A model generated the notes under the pieces. It ran no database searches and was not told where the DNA came from. It saw only the letters and a program-made list of their open reading frames with translations. From NCBI RefSeq assembly GCF_010586825.1, contig NZ_JAAAGB010000012.1:1-64000 (forward strand): 64,000 bases of DNA, read 5' to 3'. Positions 54,354 through 63,397 of the stretch are shown piece after piece. The position numbers and the translations under genes are program-made. Every line of letters begins with the position of its first letter. The first letter of the stretch is position 1. This DNA comes from Draconibacterium mangrovi. GTDB lineage: Bacteria; Bacteroidota; Bacteroidia; Bacteroidales; Prolixibacteraceae.

Positions 54354-54441
54354 TTCCCCCTGGCTTTGCCATGGGGTTTCGCTTTTTCTCCCTCATTGAG
54401 GGGAGATGTCATTCTTCAGCTGACGGATGACAGAGGGGTGA
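54354..54441. repeat. Bacteroidota-type intergenic dyad element
   Basis: CTCCCTCATTGAGGGGAG (about 54388-54405) is a dyad, followed by TGTCAT...ATGACA (54407-54432) and GAGGGGTG. The order CTCCCT-dyad, GAGATGTCA, hairpin, ACAGAGGGG is one I associate with dispersed intergenic repeats in Bacteroidota, but only one copy is in this window. The rest of the gap 54442-54690 shows nothing clear. Confidence 0.45.
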
Positions 54442-54690
54442 AATAAAGAAAATTTGGTTGCAGCCATTTTGCTGAAATGATGTTGGCGTGATGCCACCTG
54501 GCTCTGGTACAGGGATAGTCAACTTCAAGAACTTTCTTTATTACACAATTTTTAAGATTAGAAACATAATTTAAGAATCGGCTTCAACTCTTTTGGTTTG
54601 TTAACTATTGGGGCAAACAGGTTTAACTTCTTTTAGCTGTATTAGGGCAATAATTCAATCATCTTTGCTCAAAATCTTAAATTATAAACT

Positions 54691-55206
54691 ATGAAAATAA
54701 AGTTTCTCTTAACTGCTGTGGTAATTCTTTGTGTTGCCACGCTTACAAACGCACAAAATCCTCTGAAAATCGGTCATGTAAATATCCAGGAGCTGGTGCA
54801 AAAACACCCAATGCTTGATAGTCTTCAAACGGTTATAGAAAAGGAATCAAAAGACATGCAGGAGATTTACGAGGAAATGATTGCAGAGCATGAGGCTGCA
54901 ATAGAAAAGTTTGAAGCCGAAAGCGCTACCTATTCTGATTTTGTAAAACAAACGCGGCAAAACGAAATTTTGGAGCAATCGCAAAAAATACAGACCTACA
55001 ACCAAACCGCACAGCAACAGTTGCAAAACCGCAACATGGAGCTTATTCAGCCTATTTACAAACAAATTAACCAGGAAATCAGCAACATTGCCGGGGCACA
55101 AAACTTTACCTATGTACTCGATGTTAGTGCCGGAAACGTGGCTTATATCTCGCCCGAAAGCGAGGATTTAACACCTTTGGTTTTGAAGGCGATAAGAGGA
55201 GAGTAA
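54691..55206 (+). CDS. OmpH/Skp family periplasmic chaperone
   Basis: The 171-residue protein has a signal peptide (residues 1-22, TNA-Q), then the family start KIGHVNIQELVQKHP, a long charged coiled-coil (about 50-130, rich in E, Q, K) and a C-terminal FTYVLDVSAGNVAYISPESEDLTPLVLKAI. Skp/OmpH binds outer-membrane proteins in the periplasm. It fits the general envelope theme of the window. It is monocistronic or leads to the small gene at 55339. Confidence 0.9.
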   Translation: MKIKFLLTAVVILCVATLTNAQNPLKIGHVNIQELVQKHPMLDSLQTVIEKESKDMQEIYEEMIAEHEAAIEKFEAESATYSDFVKQTRQNEILEQSQKIQTYNQTAQQQLQNRNMELIQPIYKQINQEISNIAGAQNFTYVLDVSAGNVAYISPESEDLTPLVLKAIRGE

Positions 55207-55338
55207 AGTATCAGATTTTTGCACAAAAATACTTTTGGAAAGTATGTGTGAAGGATGAAGTGCTGCAAATGTTAAAAACCTCAATTGCTTAGCGAAATAA
55301 AATGCTCTTTATTAACTTGCTATAACAAAATTAAAGTT

Positions 55339-55716
55339 ATGAAGACAATCGTTATTTTGATGTTCTTTTGTTGTTTGGGTTTTTCTTCATTCAGTCAAAA
55401 TGAGTACGCCATAAAACCGCTTCCGCGTATTGAATTTGATGATTTTCAGAAACAGCAGCAACCTGATTATTTAACAATTTCACCCCAATTAAAATTGGAG
55501 GACAAATTACCTCAATCGTTGTTTGATGATAACACAGAAAACCCGATCGATAATTCCTATTTGAAATCAAAAACAGACCTATTTATGGCTTTGGGTGATA
55601 ATATGCCGGTTGTAAAACCTTCGGGAAATTACTGGAATATGCCGGTTGCGGTGCCTGATTCCAGCAAGGTATATTTTATACAAGAAAAACGTATTGAAGG
55701 TGATCCCCGAAAATAG
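55339..55716 (+). CDS. small exported hypothetical protein
   Basis: Not recognised. The 125-residue protein has a signal-type N-terminus (MKTIVILMFFCCLGFSSFSQ) and a low-complexity mature part rich in P, D, N and Q without cysteine (DDFQKQQQPDYLTISPQLKLEDKLPQSLFDDNTENPID). It contains the segment ALGDNMPVVKPSGNYWNMPVAVPDSSKVYFI, which looks like a C-terminal anchor or interaction tail. The ATG at 55339 is chosen for the signal peptide; the longer frame from 55285 is improbable. Confidence 0.65.
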   Translation: MKTIVILMFFCCLGFSSFSQNEYAIKPLPRIEFDDFQKQQQPDYLTISPQLKLEDKLPQSLFDDNTENPIDNSYLKSKTDLFMALGDNMPVVKPSGNYWNMPVAVPDSSKVYFIQEKRIEGDPRK

Positions 55717-55719
55717 TGA

Positions 55720-55745
55720 TGCCCTCACTCTTAGTGAGAGCATCA
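55720..55745. repeat. CTCACT-n3-AGTGAG palindrome, copy 3
   Basis: CTCACT (55724-55729), CTT loop, AGTGAG (55733-55738), flanked by GATGC and GCATC that extend the dyad. The surrounding GCC and AGC match copy 2. Confidence 0.7.
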
Positions 55746-55809
55746 TCATGTTTCATTATTTTTCTCAATGTGCTTTGCGAAACCTTCGCGTCTTTGCGTG
55801 AACTTCGTT

Positions 55810-56778
55810 TTAGATGGAATTCTCCTTAATAAAATCAATGAGTTCTTGCTGGTAAGCAAAAGCCATTCCTACAACTGTATCGGCAGCACCGTAATAAACG
55901 GCAATTTTTTCACCGTCGCTAAGTGCGGCGCAAGGGAACACAACATTCGGAACATCGCCGGCCAGTTCGTAAGGCGCTGCAGGAGCCAGCAAATAAGGCT
56001 GTGTGCGGTACAGCACTTTTGATGGATCTTCCAGATCGAGAATGGCAGCTCCCATTGAGTAACGAAATCCGTTACAGGTGTTGATTACACCATGGTAGAA
56101 TTCCAGCCAGCCTTCTTCCGTTTTAATCGGAACCGATCCGGCGCCAATTTTTGTACACTGCCAGGCACTCAGCTCAAACGGAGTAACTTTCATTACACAT
56201 CGGTGTTCGCCCCAGTATTTCATATCCGGGCTATAGCTAATGTAGATATCACCAAAAGGTGTATGACCATTATCGCTTGGGCGACTTAACATGGCATACT
56301 TTCCATTAATTTTTTCAGGGAAAAGCACACCATTCCGGTTAAAAGGTAAAAAGGCGTTTTCGCACTGGTGAAAGGTTTTGAAATCAAAAGTATAGGCAAT
56401 TCCGATTGTTGGTCCGTGGTAGCCGTTGCACCAGGTTACCCAGTAGCGGTCTTCAATCCAGGTAACACGTGGATCGTACTTGTAATCCGATTCGATCATA
56501 TCCGTGTTTCCGGCAACCATTTCAATGGGTTCATGATTGATGTCCCAATTGATTCCGTCCTTACTAAAACCGGCAAAAATGTTCATCTGAACAGCTTTGT
56601 TGTCGCAGCGAAAAACGCCGGCAAAACCATCTTCAAAAGGAACAACAGCACTGTTGAAAATACTGTTTGATGTTGGAATTGCATACCGGCCAATTACCGG
56701 ATTTTGCGAATAACGCCACATTACGTCGGTGCAACCTTGCGGGCGTTCTTCAAAAGGGATGTTTACTTTTTTAGTCAT
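55810..56778 (-). CDS. glycoside phosphorylase/glycosidase, family GH130
   Basis: The 322-residue protein has the five-bladed beta-propeller signatures of GH130: [50 protein letters not shown] with the likely catalytic Asp in YDPRVT, and [31 protein letters not shown]. The family acts on beta-mannosides by phosphorolysis or hydrolysis (for example mannosyl-glucose or mannooligosaccharides). It lacks a signal peptide and so is cytoplasmic. It overlaps the MFS transporter gene upstream by eight bases, which suggests uptake and cleavage of the same sugar. Confidence 0.9.
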   Translation of the reverse strand: MTKKVNIPFEERPQGCTDVMWRYSQNPVIGRYAIPTSNSIFNSAVVPFEDGFAGVFRCDNKAVQMNIFAGFSKDGINWDINHEPIEMVAGNTDMIESDYKYDPRVTWIEDRYWVTWCNGYHGPTIGIAYTFDFKTFHQCENAFLPFNRNGVLFPEKINGKYAMLSRPSDNGHTPFGDIYISYSPDMKYWGEHRCVMKVTPFELSAWQCTKIGAGSVPIKTEEGWLEFYHGVINTCNGFRYSMGAAILDLEDPSKVLYRTQPYLLAPAAPYELAGDVPNVVFPCAALSDGEKIAVYYGAADTVVGMAFAYQQELIDFIKENSI

Positions 56779-58075
56779 TTTTATCTGTTTCTATTGTTTC
56801 TTCATCAACATTATCGGGGTGTCCGAAAGGAACGAATCGTGCAGCAATAAATATGGGGATTGTAGCCACCAAAACCCAGGCAAAAAATAATTTGTAGCCC
56901 AGCCAGTCGCTAAAATAACCACTCAACATCGATGGCACCATAAAACCAAGATTCATAATTCCGGTGGCAAAAGCGTAATGTGCCATTTTGTATTTTCCGG
57001 GGGCTACCTGTTGCATCATAAAAAGCATCAGTCCCACAAAACCAAAACCATAGCCAAAATACTCAAAAACCACTGCAGCACCTACCAGGTAAAGGCTCGA
57101 TGGCTGGTAATGGGCCAGCAAAGCATACACCAAAAAGGGAATATTAAAAGTGCTGACCAATATAAGCAAAGCCCTTTTCAGGCCGCGGCGTGCAATAAAA
57201 TAACCGGCCAGTAACGATCCGGCAACAAATGCTCCGGTTCCAAAAGTGCCGTATACAACGCCAATTTCGGTAGTAGATAATCCCAATCCGCCATCGGCAA
57301 CGGCAGCTTTAAAAAACAGTGGCGCAATTTTTATGGCAAACCCTTCGGCAAAACGGTACAACACTATAAAAGCAATGTACCAGTAAATATGTTTTTTCTG
57401 AAAAAATGTTCTGAGTACATCCAAAAGTGTGTCAAATCCTTCTTTCAGGCTTTGTACTTCTGATGTTGATGCTTCTCCTCCCGGCAACATGCGCGAGTGA
57501 TAAAGACCTACCAATGCCATTACACCTCCAATTCCAAGCATCACGGCTACCCAGGCATTTACCACACCCATTTGTTTTTCAAGAATTCCGGCAATGGTGA
57601 CAAACCCTCCATAGGCCAAAAACTTCCCCACATTGTACGACGCTCCCTGCCAGCCAATGTATCGTGCCTGATCTTTTGATGAAAGTACACTGAGGTAAAC
57701 ACCGTCGGTGGCAATATCGTTGGTGGCGCCGCTAAAACCAATAACGCCAAGCAGTGCAATGGTATAGGCAAAAAAGTTGGGTAGCGGAAGTGCAAAGGCA
57801 ATCAGAGCAAAAGTTATTGCAGTAATAAACTGACTGGTAACAACAAAAAACTTCTTCGATTTAAACATTTCCAAAACCGGGCTCCATAGTGGTTTTAAGG
57901 TCCACGGAAGCATAATCAGCGAGGTCCAGAAGGCGATCTTGGAATCCGAGATCCCCATATTTTTATACATGATAGCCGTTGACTGCGCTAGCACCATAAA
58001 GGGTAACCCCATAGCAAAATATGCCGTTGGAACCCACATTGCCGGACTGGCAACTTTGTTTGTTGCTTTTATCAT
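56771..58075 (-). CDS. MFS transporter, probable disaccharide/oligosaccharide permease
   Basis: The 434-residue protein has twelve membrane helices and the major facilitator pattern ([43 protein letters not shown] as a typical middle loop). It resembles AmpG/PAT-like and sugar MFS permeases. Its operon partner is the GH130 enzyme, so a mannoside is the likely substrate. It has no signal for regulation in the immediate upstream region (58076-58200). Confidence 0.82.
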   Translation of the reverse strand: MIKATNKVASPAMWVPTAYFAMGLPFMVLAQSTAIMYKNMGISDSKIAFWTSLIMLPWTLKPLWSPVLEMFKSKKFFVVTSQFITAITFALIAFALPLPNFFAYTIALLGVIGFSGATNDIATDGVYLSVLSSKDQARYIGWQGASYNVGKFLAYGGFVTIAGILEKQMGVVNAWVAVMLGIGGVMALVGLYHSRMLPGGEASTSEVQSLKEGFDTLLDVLRTFFQKKHIYWYIAFIVLYRFAEGFAIKIAPLFFKAAVADGGLGLSTTEIGVVYGTFGTGAFVAGSLLAGYFIARRGLKRALLILVSTFNIPFLVYALLAHYQPSSLYLVGAAVVFEYFGYGFGFVGLMLFMMQQVAPGKYKMAHYAFATGIMNLGFMVPSMLSGYFSDWLGYKLFFAWVLVATIPIFIAARFVPFGHPDNVDEETIETDKND

Positions 58076-58213
58076 TGATGGTTTTAGTCGTTAAAGATTA
58101 AAGCCGGAAAAATAGTGTTTTTATTTTTTGCAAACTTGTTAAACACAGTTTAAAAGTTCGCGCGAACAATTCTAATTCAAGTATTGATGGGCAGCTTTGG
58201 CGCGACTTATAAT

Positions 58214-58245
58214 AAAAAAGGCCTCCGTCAACGAACAGAAGCCTA
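58214..58245 (-). terminator. terminator of the DUF4395 gene
   Basis: On the minus strand AGGCTTCTGT and ACGGAGGCCT form an imperfect stem around TCGTTG, then a T-run. It follows the stop at 58273. Confidence 0.75.
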
Positions 58246-58272
58246 AAAACTGAAAAATTGTATTAAGTAGAA

Positions 58273-58710
58273 TTATTTATAAAATGGTAGTACGAGATAG
58301 GTGTATAAAATGCAGCCTAAACAAATGCCAATGGCAAACTCAAGCGATGCAAAAAATACCAGCATGCCGGCTATAACAATGGCGGCCGTGTTTAGTTGCG
58401 CCAAGAACAAACCGACAATTATTAGCGACATTACAAAACCCAATCGGGCAGCAAAAATCTTTGGTGCTTTTGCTATTGGCTTCTCTTTTAAATTCAATGC
58501 ATTCGACAAACAATAGCTAACATAGCTAATCGGGCTGAGCTTTACCTGCGTAAAAGCACGCATAAAAAAGTCGGCCATCAGCACAATCAAAAAGATTGAC
58601 GAATCCATTACAAAAGCTGTTACTATCAGTAAAATACCAATCAGTGCGTTTATGCGGGTAATTTTTTCATCCACCACATCTTTCGATATGGGGCAAACCA
58701 ATTGTCTCAT
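58273..58710 (-). CDS. DUF4395 domain membrane protein
   Basis: The 145-residue protein is a DUF4395-type membrane protein with four hydrophobic helices. The N-terminus has the conserved-looking CPISKDVVDEKITRINA and the C-terminal half has GICLGCILYTYL with a CxxC. Function unknown; the cysteines at both ends of the helix bundle suggest a thiol or metal role, although this is speculation. Monocistronic with its own terminator. Confidence 0.8.
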   Translation of the reverse strand: MRQLVCPISKDVVDEKITRINALIGILLIVTAFVMDSSIFLIVLMADFFMRAFTQVKLSPISYVSYCLSNALNLKEKPIAKAPKIFAARLGFVMSLIIVGLFLAQLNTAAIVIAGMLVFFASLEFAIGICLGCILYTYLVLPFYK

Positions 58711-58984
58711 AGCTGTCGTGTTAATAATTGATACAAATAAAATACAAAAAGCTCTTTTAATTGCAAAAAGGATGATTTACGCTTTAATTCCTTACAAATA
58801 ATTAACAAAGTCTGTCATTCGTCATCATATAAAAGTTGAGTGTGGCTATATTTAGCTTTTCAAAAAAAATAAGCTTGTCACCCCTGTTTTTTGGGGATAT
58901 AGATCATAAAAAACTGTAACAAAAGCAGTCCGGGGCTGATTTTTGTATTGCCATTGACCGACTGCGTAAAAATTTTTTGAACGA

Positions 58985-60841
58985 ATGAAGATTAGAAAAA
59001 ACCTGAGTTTAAGTGTTGTCTGTTTGATGCTTATTCAGTTGTGTGCTCTTAATAGTAGTGCACAACAAAACGAGCCGGCAAAACCTGTTTTTAAAGATGG
59101 GGAGGCACAAATTGTAAAAGCGTTTGAAGATCCGGCCTACTGGATTCGCGAAGATCTGTGGGTGGAAACCGAATTTGATTCGGATGGCGATGGCCTTTTA
59201 GACCGCATGCACGTTGATGTTACACGTCCACGGCAAACCGAAAGCGAAGGATTAAAACTACCGGTAGTTTATAACTCGAGCCCGTATTTCGCAGGTACGG
59301 CTGGTAATAATCCCGAATTTTTCTGGGATGTTCATCAGGAGCTTGGCGAGCAACCCAAACAACATGTACACCCGCCCGAAATTCAGCGTCGTGGAGAACG
59401 ACCGATTATTTCAAAAGCTGAGATAAATACCTGGGTTCCCCGTGGTTTTGTTGTTGTGCATTCATCGTCTCCGGGAACCGGATTGTCTGACGGTTCTCCA
59501 ACGGTTGGTGGCGACAATGAATCGCTGGCTCCAAAAGCGGTAATCGATTGGCTTTGCAGACGGGCAAAAGGTTACAAAACTCGTCGTGGAAATGAAGAAG
59601 TTGAGGCTTACTGGTGCACCGGCAAAGTGGGAATGACAGGAACTTCGTACGAAGGGACTTTGCCTTTAGCGGCTGCAACAACCGGTGTTGAAGGACTGGA
59701 AGCTATTATTCCGATTGCACCAAATACTTCGTATTATCATTATTACCGCTCAAATGGTTTGGTTCGCTCTCCCGGTGGTTATCTTGGCGAGGACGTGGAT
59801 GTGCTTTTTGATTTTATCCACAGCGGCGACCTCGATAAAAGAGCCTATGCACGTGAACACGTTCGCGATACTGAAATGAAAAATGGTCAGGATAGGATTA
59901 CCGGCGACTACAATGATTTTTGGGCTGGCCGCGATTACCTGAATGATATGGGGCCGATGCATGCAGCAATGCTGATGTCGCACGGTTTTAACGATTGGAA
60001 TGTGGTGCCTGAGCATAGTTTGCGCATTTACGAAGCTTCCAAAGCAAAAGGGATTCCCTGCCAGATTTATTACCACCAGGATGGTCACGGTGGACCGCCA
60101 CCTCTTAGTATGATGAACCGCTGGTTTACACGCTTTTTATTTGGAATTGAAAATGGTGTGGATAATGATCCAAAAGCCTGGATTGTGCGCGAAGACGCTG
60201 ATCACGATCATCCAACTTCTTACGCCGATTATCCAAATCCGGATGCAAAAACGGTAACTTTCTTCCTAACGTCGGGAGCACCGGAGAAAGGTGCCCTTGT
60301 TATAGATAAACCAACGAAACACGCAGAAGAAACATTGGTCGACAACTATTCATTTTCGAGCGAAGCGTTGGCACAGGCCGAAATTACCGAGCACCGATTA
60401 ATATATGTTAGTCCGGTATTGAAAGAAGACATTCATATCTCGGGGAAACCAAAAATTACGATAAAAGCGGCCAGTAGCAAACCGGCAGTTAACCTTTCGG
60501 TTTACCTGGTTTCGTTGCCCTGGAATAATTCACAGTGGCGCAAACCAAAAATTACCGATAATCTTATTACCCGCGGCTGGGCCGATCTTCAGAATTATAA
60601 ATCATTACGCGAAAGTGAACCGCTAAAACCGGGTAGGTTTTACGAAATGACTTTCGAGCTCCAGCCCGATGACCAGGTGATTAAAGCTGGACAACAAATC
60701 GGGCTAATGATCTTTTCTAGCGACCGCGATTTTACACTTCGGCCAAAACCCGGAACAGAATTAACGGTTGATTTGAACGGAACAAGCATTGAAATTCCGG
60801 TAGTTGGAGGAACAGAAGCTTACAATAAAGCCATTCAATAA
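58985..60841 (+). CDS. S15 family X-prolyl dipeptidyl-peptidase/CocE-type hydrolase
   Basis: The 618-residue protein has a signal peptide (residues 1-26, SSA-Q) and an alpha/beta-hydrolase domain with the nucleophile motif GTSYEG (Ser221), WDVHQELGEQPKQHVHPPEIQRRG in the N-terminal part and HGFNDWNV plus HQDGHGGPP supplying the Asp and His of the triad. The C-terminal galactose-binding-like domain (about 430-610) is typical of X-Pro dipeptidyl-peptidases and cocaine esterase-like enzymes. Exported; substrate likely proline-containing peptides. A small gap separates it from the M1 peptidase gene (24 bases), so they may be one operon. Confidence 0.87.
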   Translation: MKIRKNLSLSVVCLMLIQLCALNSSAQQNEPAKPVFKDGEAQIVKAFEDPAYWIREDLWVETEFDSDGDGLLDRMHVDVTRPRQTESEGLKLPVVYNSSPYFAGTAGNNPEFFWDVHQELGEQPKQHVHPPEIQRRGERPIISKAEINTWVPRGFVVVHSSSPGTGLSDGSPTVGGDNESLAPKAVIDWLCRRAKGYKTRRGNEEVEAYWCTGKVGMTGTSYEGTLPLAAATTGVEGLEAIIPIAPNTSYYHYYRSNGLVRSPGGYLGEDVDVLFDFIHSGDLDKRAYAREHVRDTEMKNGQDRITGDYNDFWAGRDYLNDMGPMHAAMLMSHGFNDWNVVPEHSLRIYEASKAKGIPCQIYYHQDGHGGPPPLSMMNRWFTRFLFGIENGVDNDPKAWIVREDADHDHPTSYADYPNPDAKTVTFFLTSGAPEKGALVIDKPTKHAEETLVDNYSFSSEALAQAEITEHRLIYVSPVLKEDIHISGKPKITIKAASSKPAVNLSVYLVSLPWNNSQWRKPKITDNLITRGWADLQNYKSLRESEPLKPGRFYEMTFELQPDDQVIKAGQQIGLMIFSSDRDFTLRPKPGTELTVDLNGTSIEIPVVGGTEAYNKAIQ

Positions 60842-60865
60842 AACGAGTTTCAAAATATTAGTTGA

Positions 60866-62506
60866 ATGAAACAGCGATTATTTATAGCAGTGGTGATGCT
60901 TGTTTTTGTATTGAATGTAGCTGCACAAAAAACAAATTTTACACGCCAGGATTCGTTACGTGGCAGCATAACACCCGAAAGAGTTTGGTGGGATCTTACT
61001 TATTATCATCTGGATGTGAAGGTCGATCCTACTGACAGTACAATTTCCGGCAGCAACCTGATTCAATACAAGGTTTTAGAATCGAATCAGGTGATGCAGA
61101 TCGATCTGCAGCCACCAATGAAGATCTCGCGAATTACACAAAATGGCAGGGCGCTCGATTATACACGAGATGGAAATGCCTGGTTTGTAAGATTGGAAAA
61201 ACAACAAAATCCGAATGAAGTTAACGAGCTGCTGGTTGAATATTCCGGGAAGCCTAAGATAAGTAAAAGACCTCCGTGGGATGGCGGAATTAGCTGGAAG
61301 AAAGATGAAAATGGCAACGATTTTATTGTAAATACGAACCAGGGCGATGGTGGAAGTTTGTGGTGGCCATGTAAAGATCATCCTTACGATGAACCTGACA
61401 GTATGCTGATAAGCGTCACGTTTCCCGATCATTTAATGGATGTATCGAACGGCCGTTTACGCGGTGTGGAACAAAACGCCGACGGCACAAAAACGGCTCA
61501 CTGGTTTGTAAACAACCCGATAAACAACTACGGTGTAAACATTAACATTGGAAATTATGCCCATTGGCACGAAGTTTTTAAAGGCGAAAAGGGCGATTTG
61601 GATTGCGATTACTGGGTGTTGAAACAAAACCTGGAACAGGCAAAAGAGCATTTTAAACAGGCGCCAATGATGCTGGAAGCCTTTGAGCACTGGTTTGGGC
61701 CGTATCCGTTTTATGAAGATGGTTATAAATTGGTGGAAGTGCCATATCCGGGTATGGAGCACCAAAGTTCGGTGACTTACGGAAATGGTTATCGTAATGG
61801 CTTTGGCAACCGCGATATCAGTTATTCGGGCTGGGGTTTTAAATTCGATTTTATTATTATTCACGAGTCGGGACACGAGTGGTTTGCCAATAACATTACC
61901 AACTGGGATGAGGCTGATATGTGGATACACGAAAGTTTTACCAATTACTCAGAAAATCTGTTTGTGGAATACCACTGGGGCAAAAATGCCGGCTCGGAAT
62001 ATATCCGGGGTAGCCGACTGGGAATTCTAAACGACCGACCCATTGTTGGGGTTTATGGCGTAAATTACCCGGGATCGGGCGATATGTACCCCAAAGGAGC
62101 CAATATGTTGCATACGCTGCGACAAGTTGTGAACGACGATGAAAAATGGCGCAGTATACTACGCGGTTTAAATGAAGAGTTCTATCATCAAACGGTAAAA
62201 GCAGAGCAAATTGAAGGCTATTTAATGCAGCACACCGGGTTGGAATTGCAAGGCTTTTTTAACCAGTATTTGCGCGATACCCGAATCCCAACTTTTGAAT
62301 ACGCGATGATTGATGGTGAATTACAGTATAGGTGGACAAATTGTGTCGACAATTTTAAATTGCCACTGAAAGTATACATTAACGGAGAGCCTCATTGGTT
62401 AAATCCTTCCAGGCGCTGGCAATATTTCGACTCTGATGAGAAAGTAAAAAAAGTAGAAATAGATAAAGATTTTTATGTAGCCGGTTTTCAGGTGGTAAAT
62501 CTATAA
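60866..62506 (+). CDS. exported M1 family metallopeptidase
   Basis: The 546-residue protein has a signal peptide (residues 1-20) and the M1 fold: an N-terminal beta domain (TYYHLDVKVDPTDSTISGSNLIQYKV), PGMEHQ (295-300) in place of GAMEN, the zinc site HESGHEW (333-339) and the third ligand in IHESFTNY (Glu356). It lacks a T9SS C-terminal domain, so it stays in the periplasm or on a membrane. It follows the S15 peptidase gene at 24 bases; both suggest peptide breakdown. A strong terminator follows. Confidence 0.92.
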   Translation: MKQRLFIAVVMLVFVLNVAAQKTNFTRQDSLRGSITPERVWWDLTYYHLDVKVDPTDSTISGSNLIQYKVLESNQVMQIDLQPPMKISRITQNGRALDYTRDGNAWFVRLEKQQNPNEVNELLVEYSGKPKISKRPPWDGGISWKKDENGNDFIVNTNQGDGGSLWWPCKDHPYDEPDSMLISVTFPDHLMDVSNGRLRGVEQNADGTKTAHWFVNNPINNYGVNINIGNYAHWHEVFKGEKGDLDCDYWVLKQNLEQAKEHFKQAPMMLEAFEHWFGPYPFYEDGYKLVEVPYPGMEHQSSVTYGNGYRNGFGNRDISYSGWGFKFDFIIIHESGHEWFANNITNWDEADMWIHESFTNYSENLFVEYHWGKNAGSEYIRGSRLGILNDRPIVGVYGVNYPGSGDMYPKGANMLHTLRQVVNDDEKWRSILRGLNEEFYHQTVKAEQIEGYLMQHTGLELQGFFNQYLRDTRIPTFEYAMIDGELQYRWTNCVDNFKLPLKVYINGEPHWLNPSRRWQYFDSDEKVKKVEIDKDFYVAGFQVVNL

Positions 62507-62511
62507 AAAGC

Positions 62512-62556
62512 AAAAGAGCCTTACATTGATCTTTTCAGACAAGTAAGGCTCTTTTT
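62512..62556. terminator. bidirectional terminator
   Basis: AAAAGAGCCTTAC (62512-62524) and GTAAGGCTCTTTT (62543-62555) form a 13-bp stem with T-runs for both strands. It lies between convergent genes. Confidence 0.85.
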
Positions 62557-62569
62557 ATATTCGAATTGG

Positions 62570-63187
62570 TTAGGAGACTGGAACTGATATTGTTCCGTCC
62601 ATAAAAATTTCCAGTAAATCGCCCGATTCATTAAAAACAGCAATTCGTTGTTTTTCAATCCACATCGCGCATAGTGGTCCGCAATAATCCATCCAGTATA
62701 AATCAAGTTTTACCACATAAACGGATTCAAAACTTTGAGGATCTAACGTTTCTCCCATTGAATTTTTATCCGGAGATGTGTATGCATCGTGAAAGCTAAC
62801 ATTGGCTGAATAGGTCAACTCGGCTGTAATAAAGAAAACATCCTCTTTGTTAGCGTTGAAATCGTCAATTAATGTCGTGTAATAATCAATGGCTTCTGTG
62901 GTTATGCAATAAGGAATCAACACACCATCAAAATGGTTGTAATACCAATAATCTGTCTCCGGCACTTCCATTCCCGACCATTCGGTGGCAGCAACAACAT
63001 TTTCGCGCGGAGGATAGTACGATTCAGCTTTTGTGATCAGCTCGGCTTCAAAAGTGTTATCCGAATTTCGTTCAATTAACTTGGTATAACTGCGTTCCGG
63101 CATTTCCAGTTCATCATCTGAACCGTTACTACACGAAACAAAAGCCACCATTAACAAACATAACAGGAAAAAGTAGTTAGCTCTCAT
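62570..63187 (-). CDS. lipoprotein of unknown function
   Basis: Not recognised. The 205-residue protein has a signal peptide with a lipobox (FVSC at about residue 19). The mature part is acidic and aromatic-rich (YYPPRENVVAATEWSGMEVPETDYWYYNHFDGVLIPY), with a C-terminal beta-strand region (VVKLDLYWMDYCGPLCAMWIEKQRIAVFNESGDLLEIFMDG) carrying two cysteines (YCGPLC) that could form a disulphide. No homologous family is claimed. It is convergent with the M1 gene and monocistronic. Confidence 0.7.
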   Translation of the reverse strand: MRANYFFLLCLLMVAFVSCSNGSDDELEMPERSYTKLIERNSDNTFEAELITKAESYYPPRENVVAATEWSGMEVPETDYWYYNHFDGVLIPYCITTEAIDYYTTLIDDFNANKEDVFFITAELTYSANVSFHDAYTSPDKNSMGETLDPQSFESVYVVKLDLYWMDYCGPLCAMWIEKQRIAVFNESGDLLEIFMDGTISVPVS

Positions 63188-63397
63188 TCTCTTTGTTTAG
63201 TAATCAGATGGGCAATGCTAACCAAAGGTTGCGTGGTTTATTAATTTTATTGTTGCAACACCTGTCTCATTCAAAAAATACCATAAGTATCGCACAAAAT
63301 ACTTTTCCTCTACTCATTGTGAAAGCAATGCGAACATTTGTCATAGTGTGAATTTGAGAATTTATTACATTCACATGCTCATAAAAAAATTGCTTAA

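Noticed and set aside
54291-54690. Possible small RNA or gene in the 395-base gap
   Set aside because: Apart from the terminator and one dyad element there is no open frame of note or promoter with a matching terminator.
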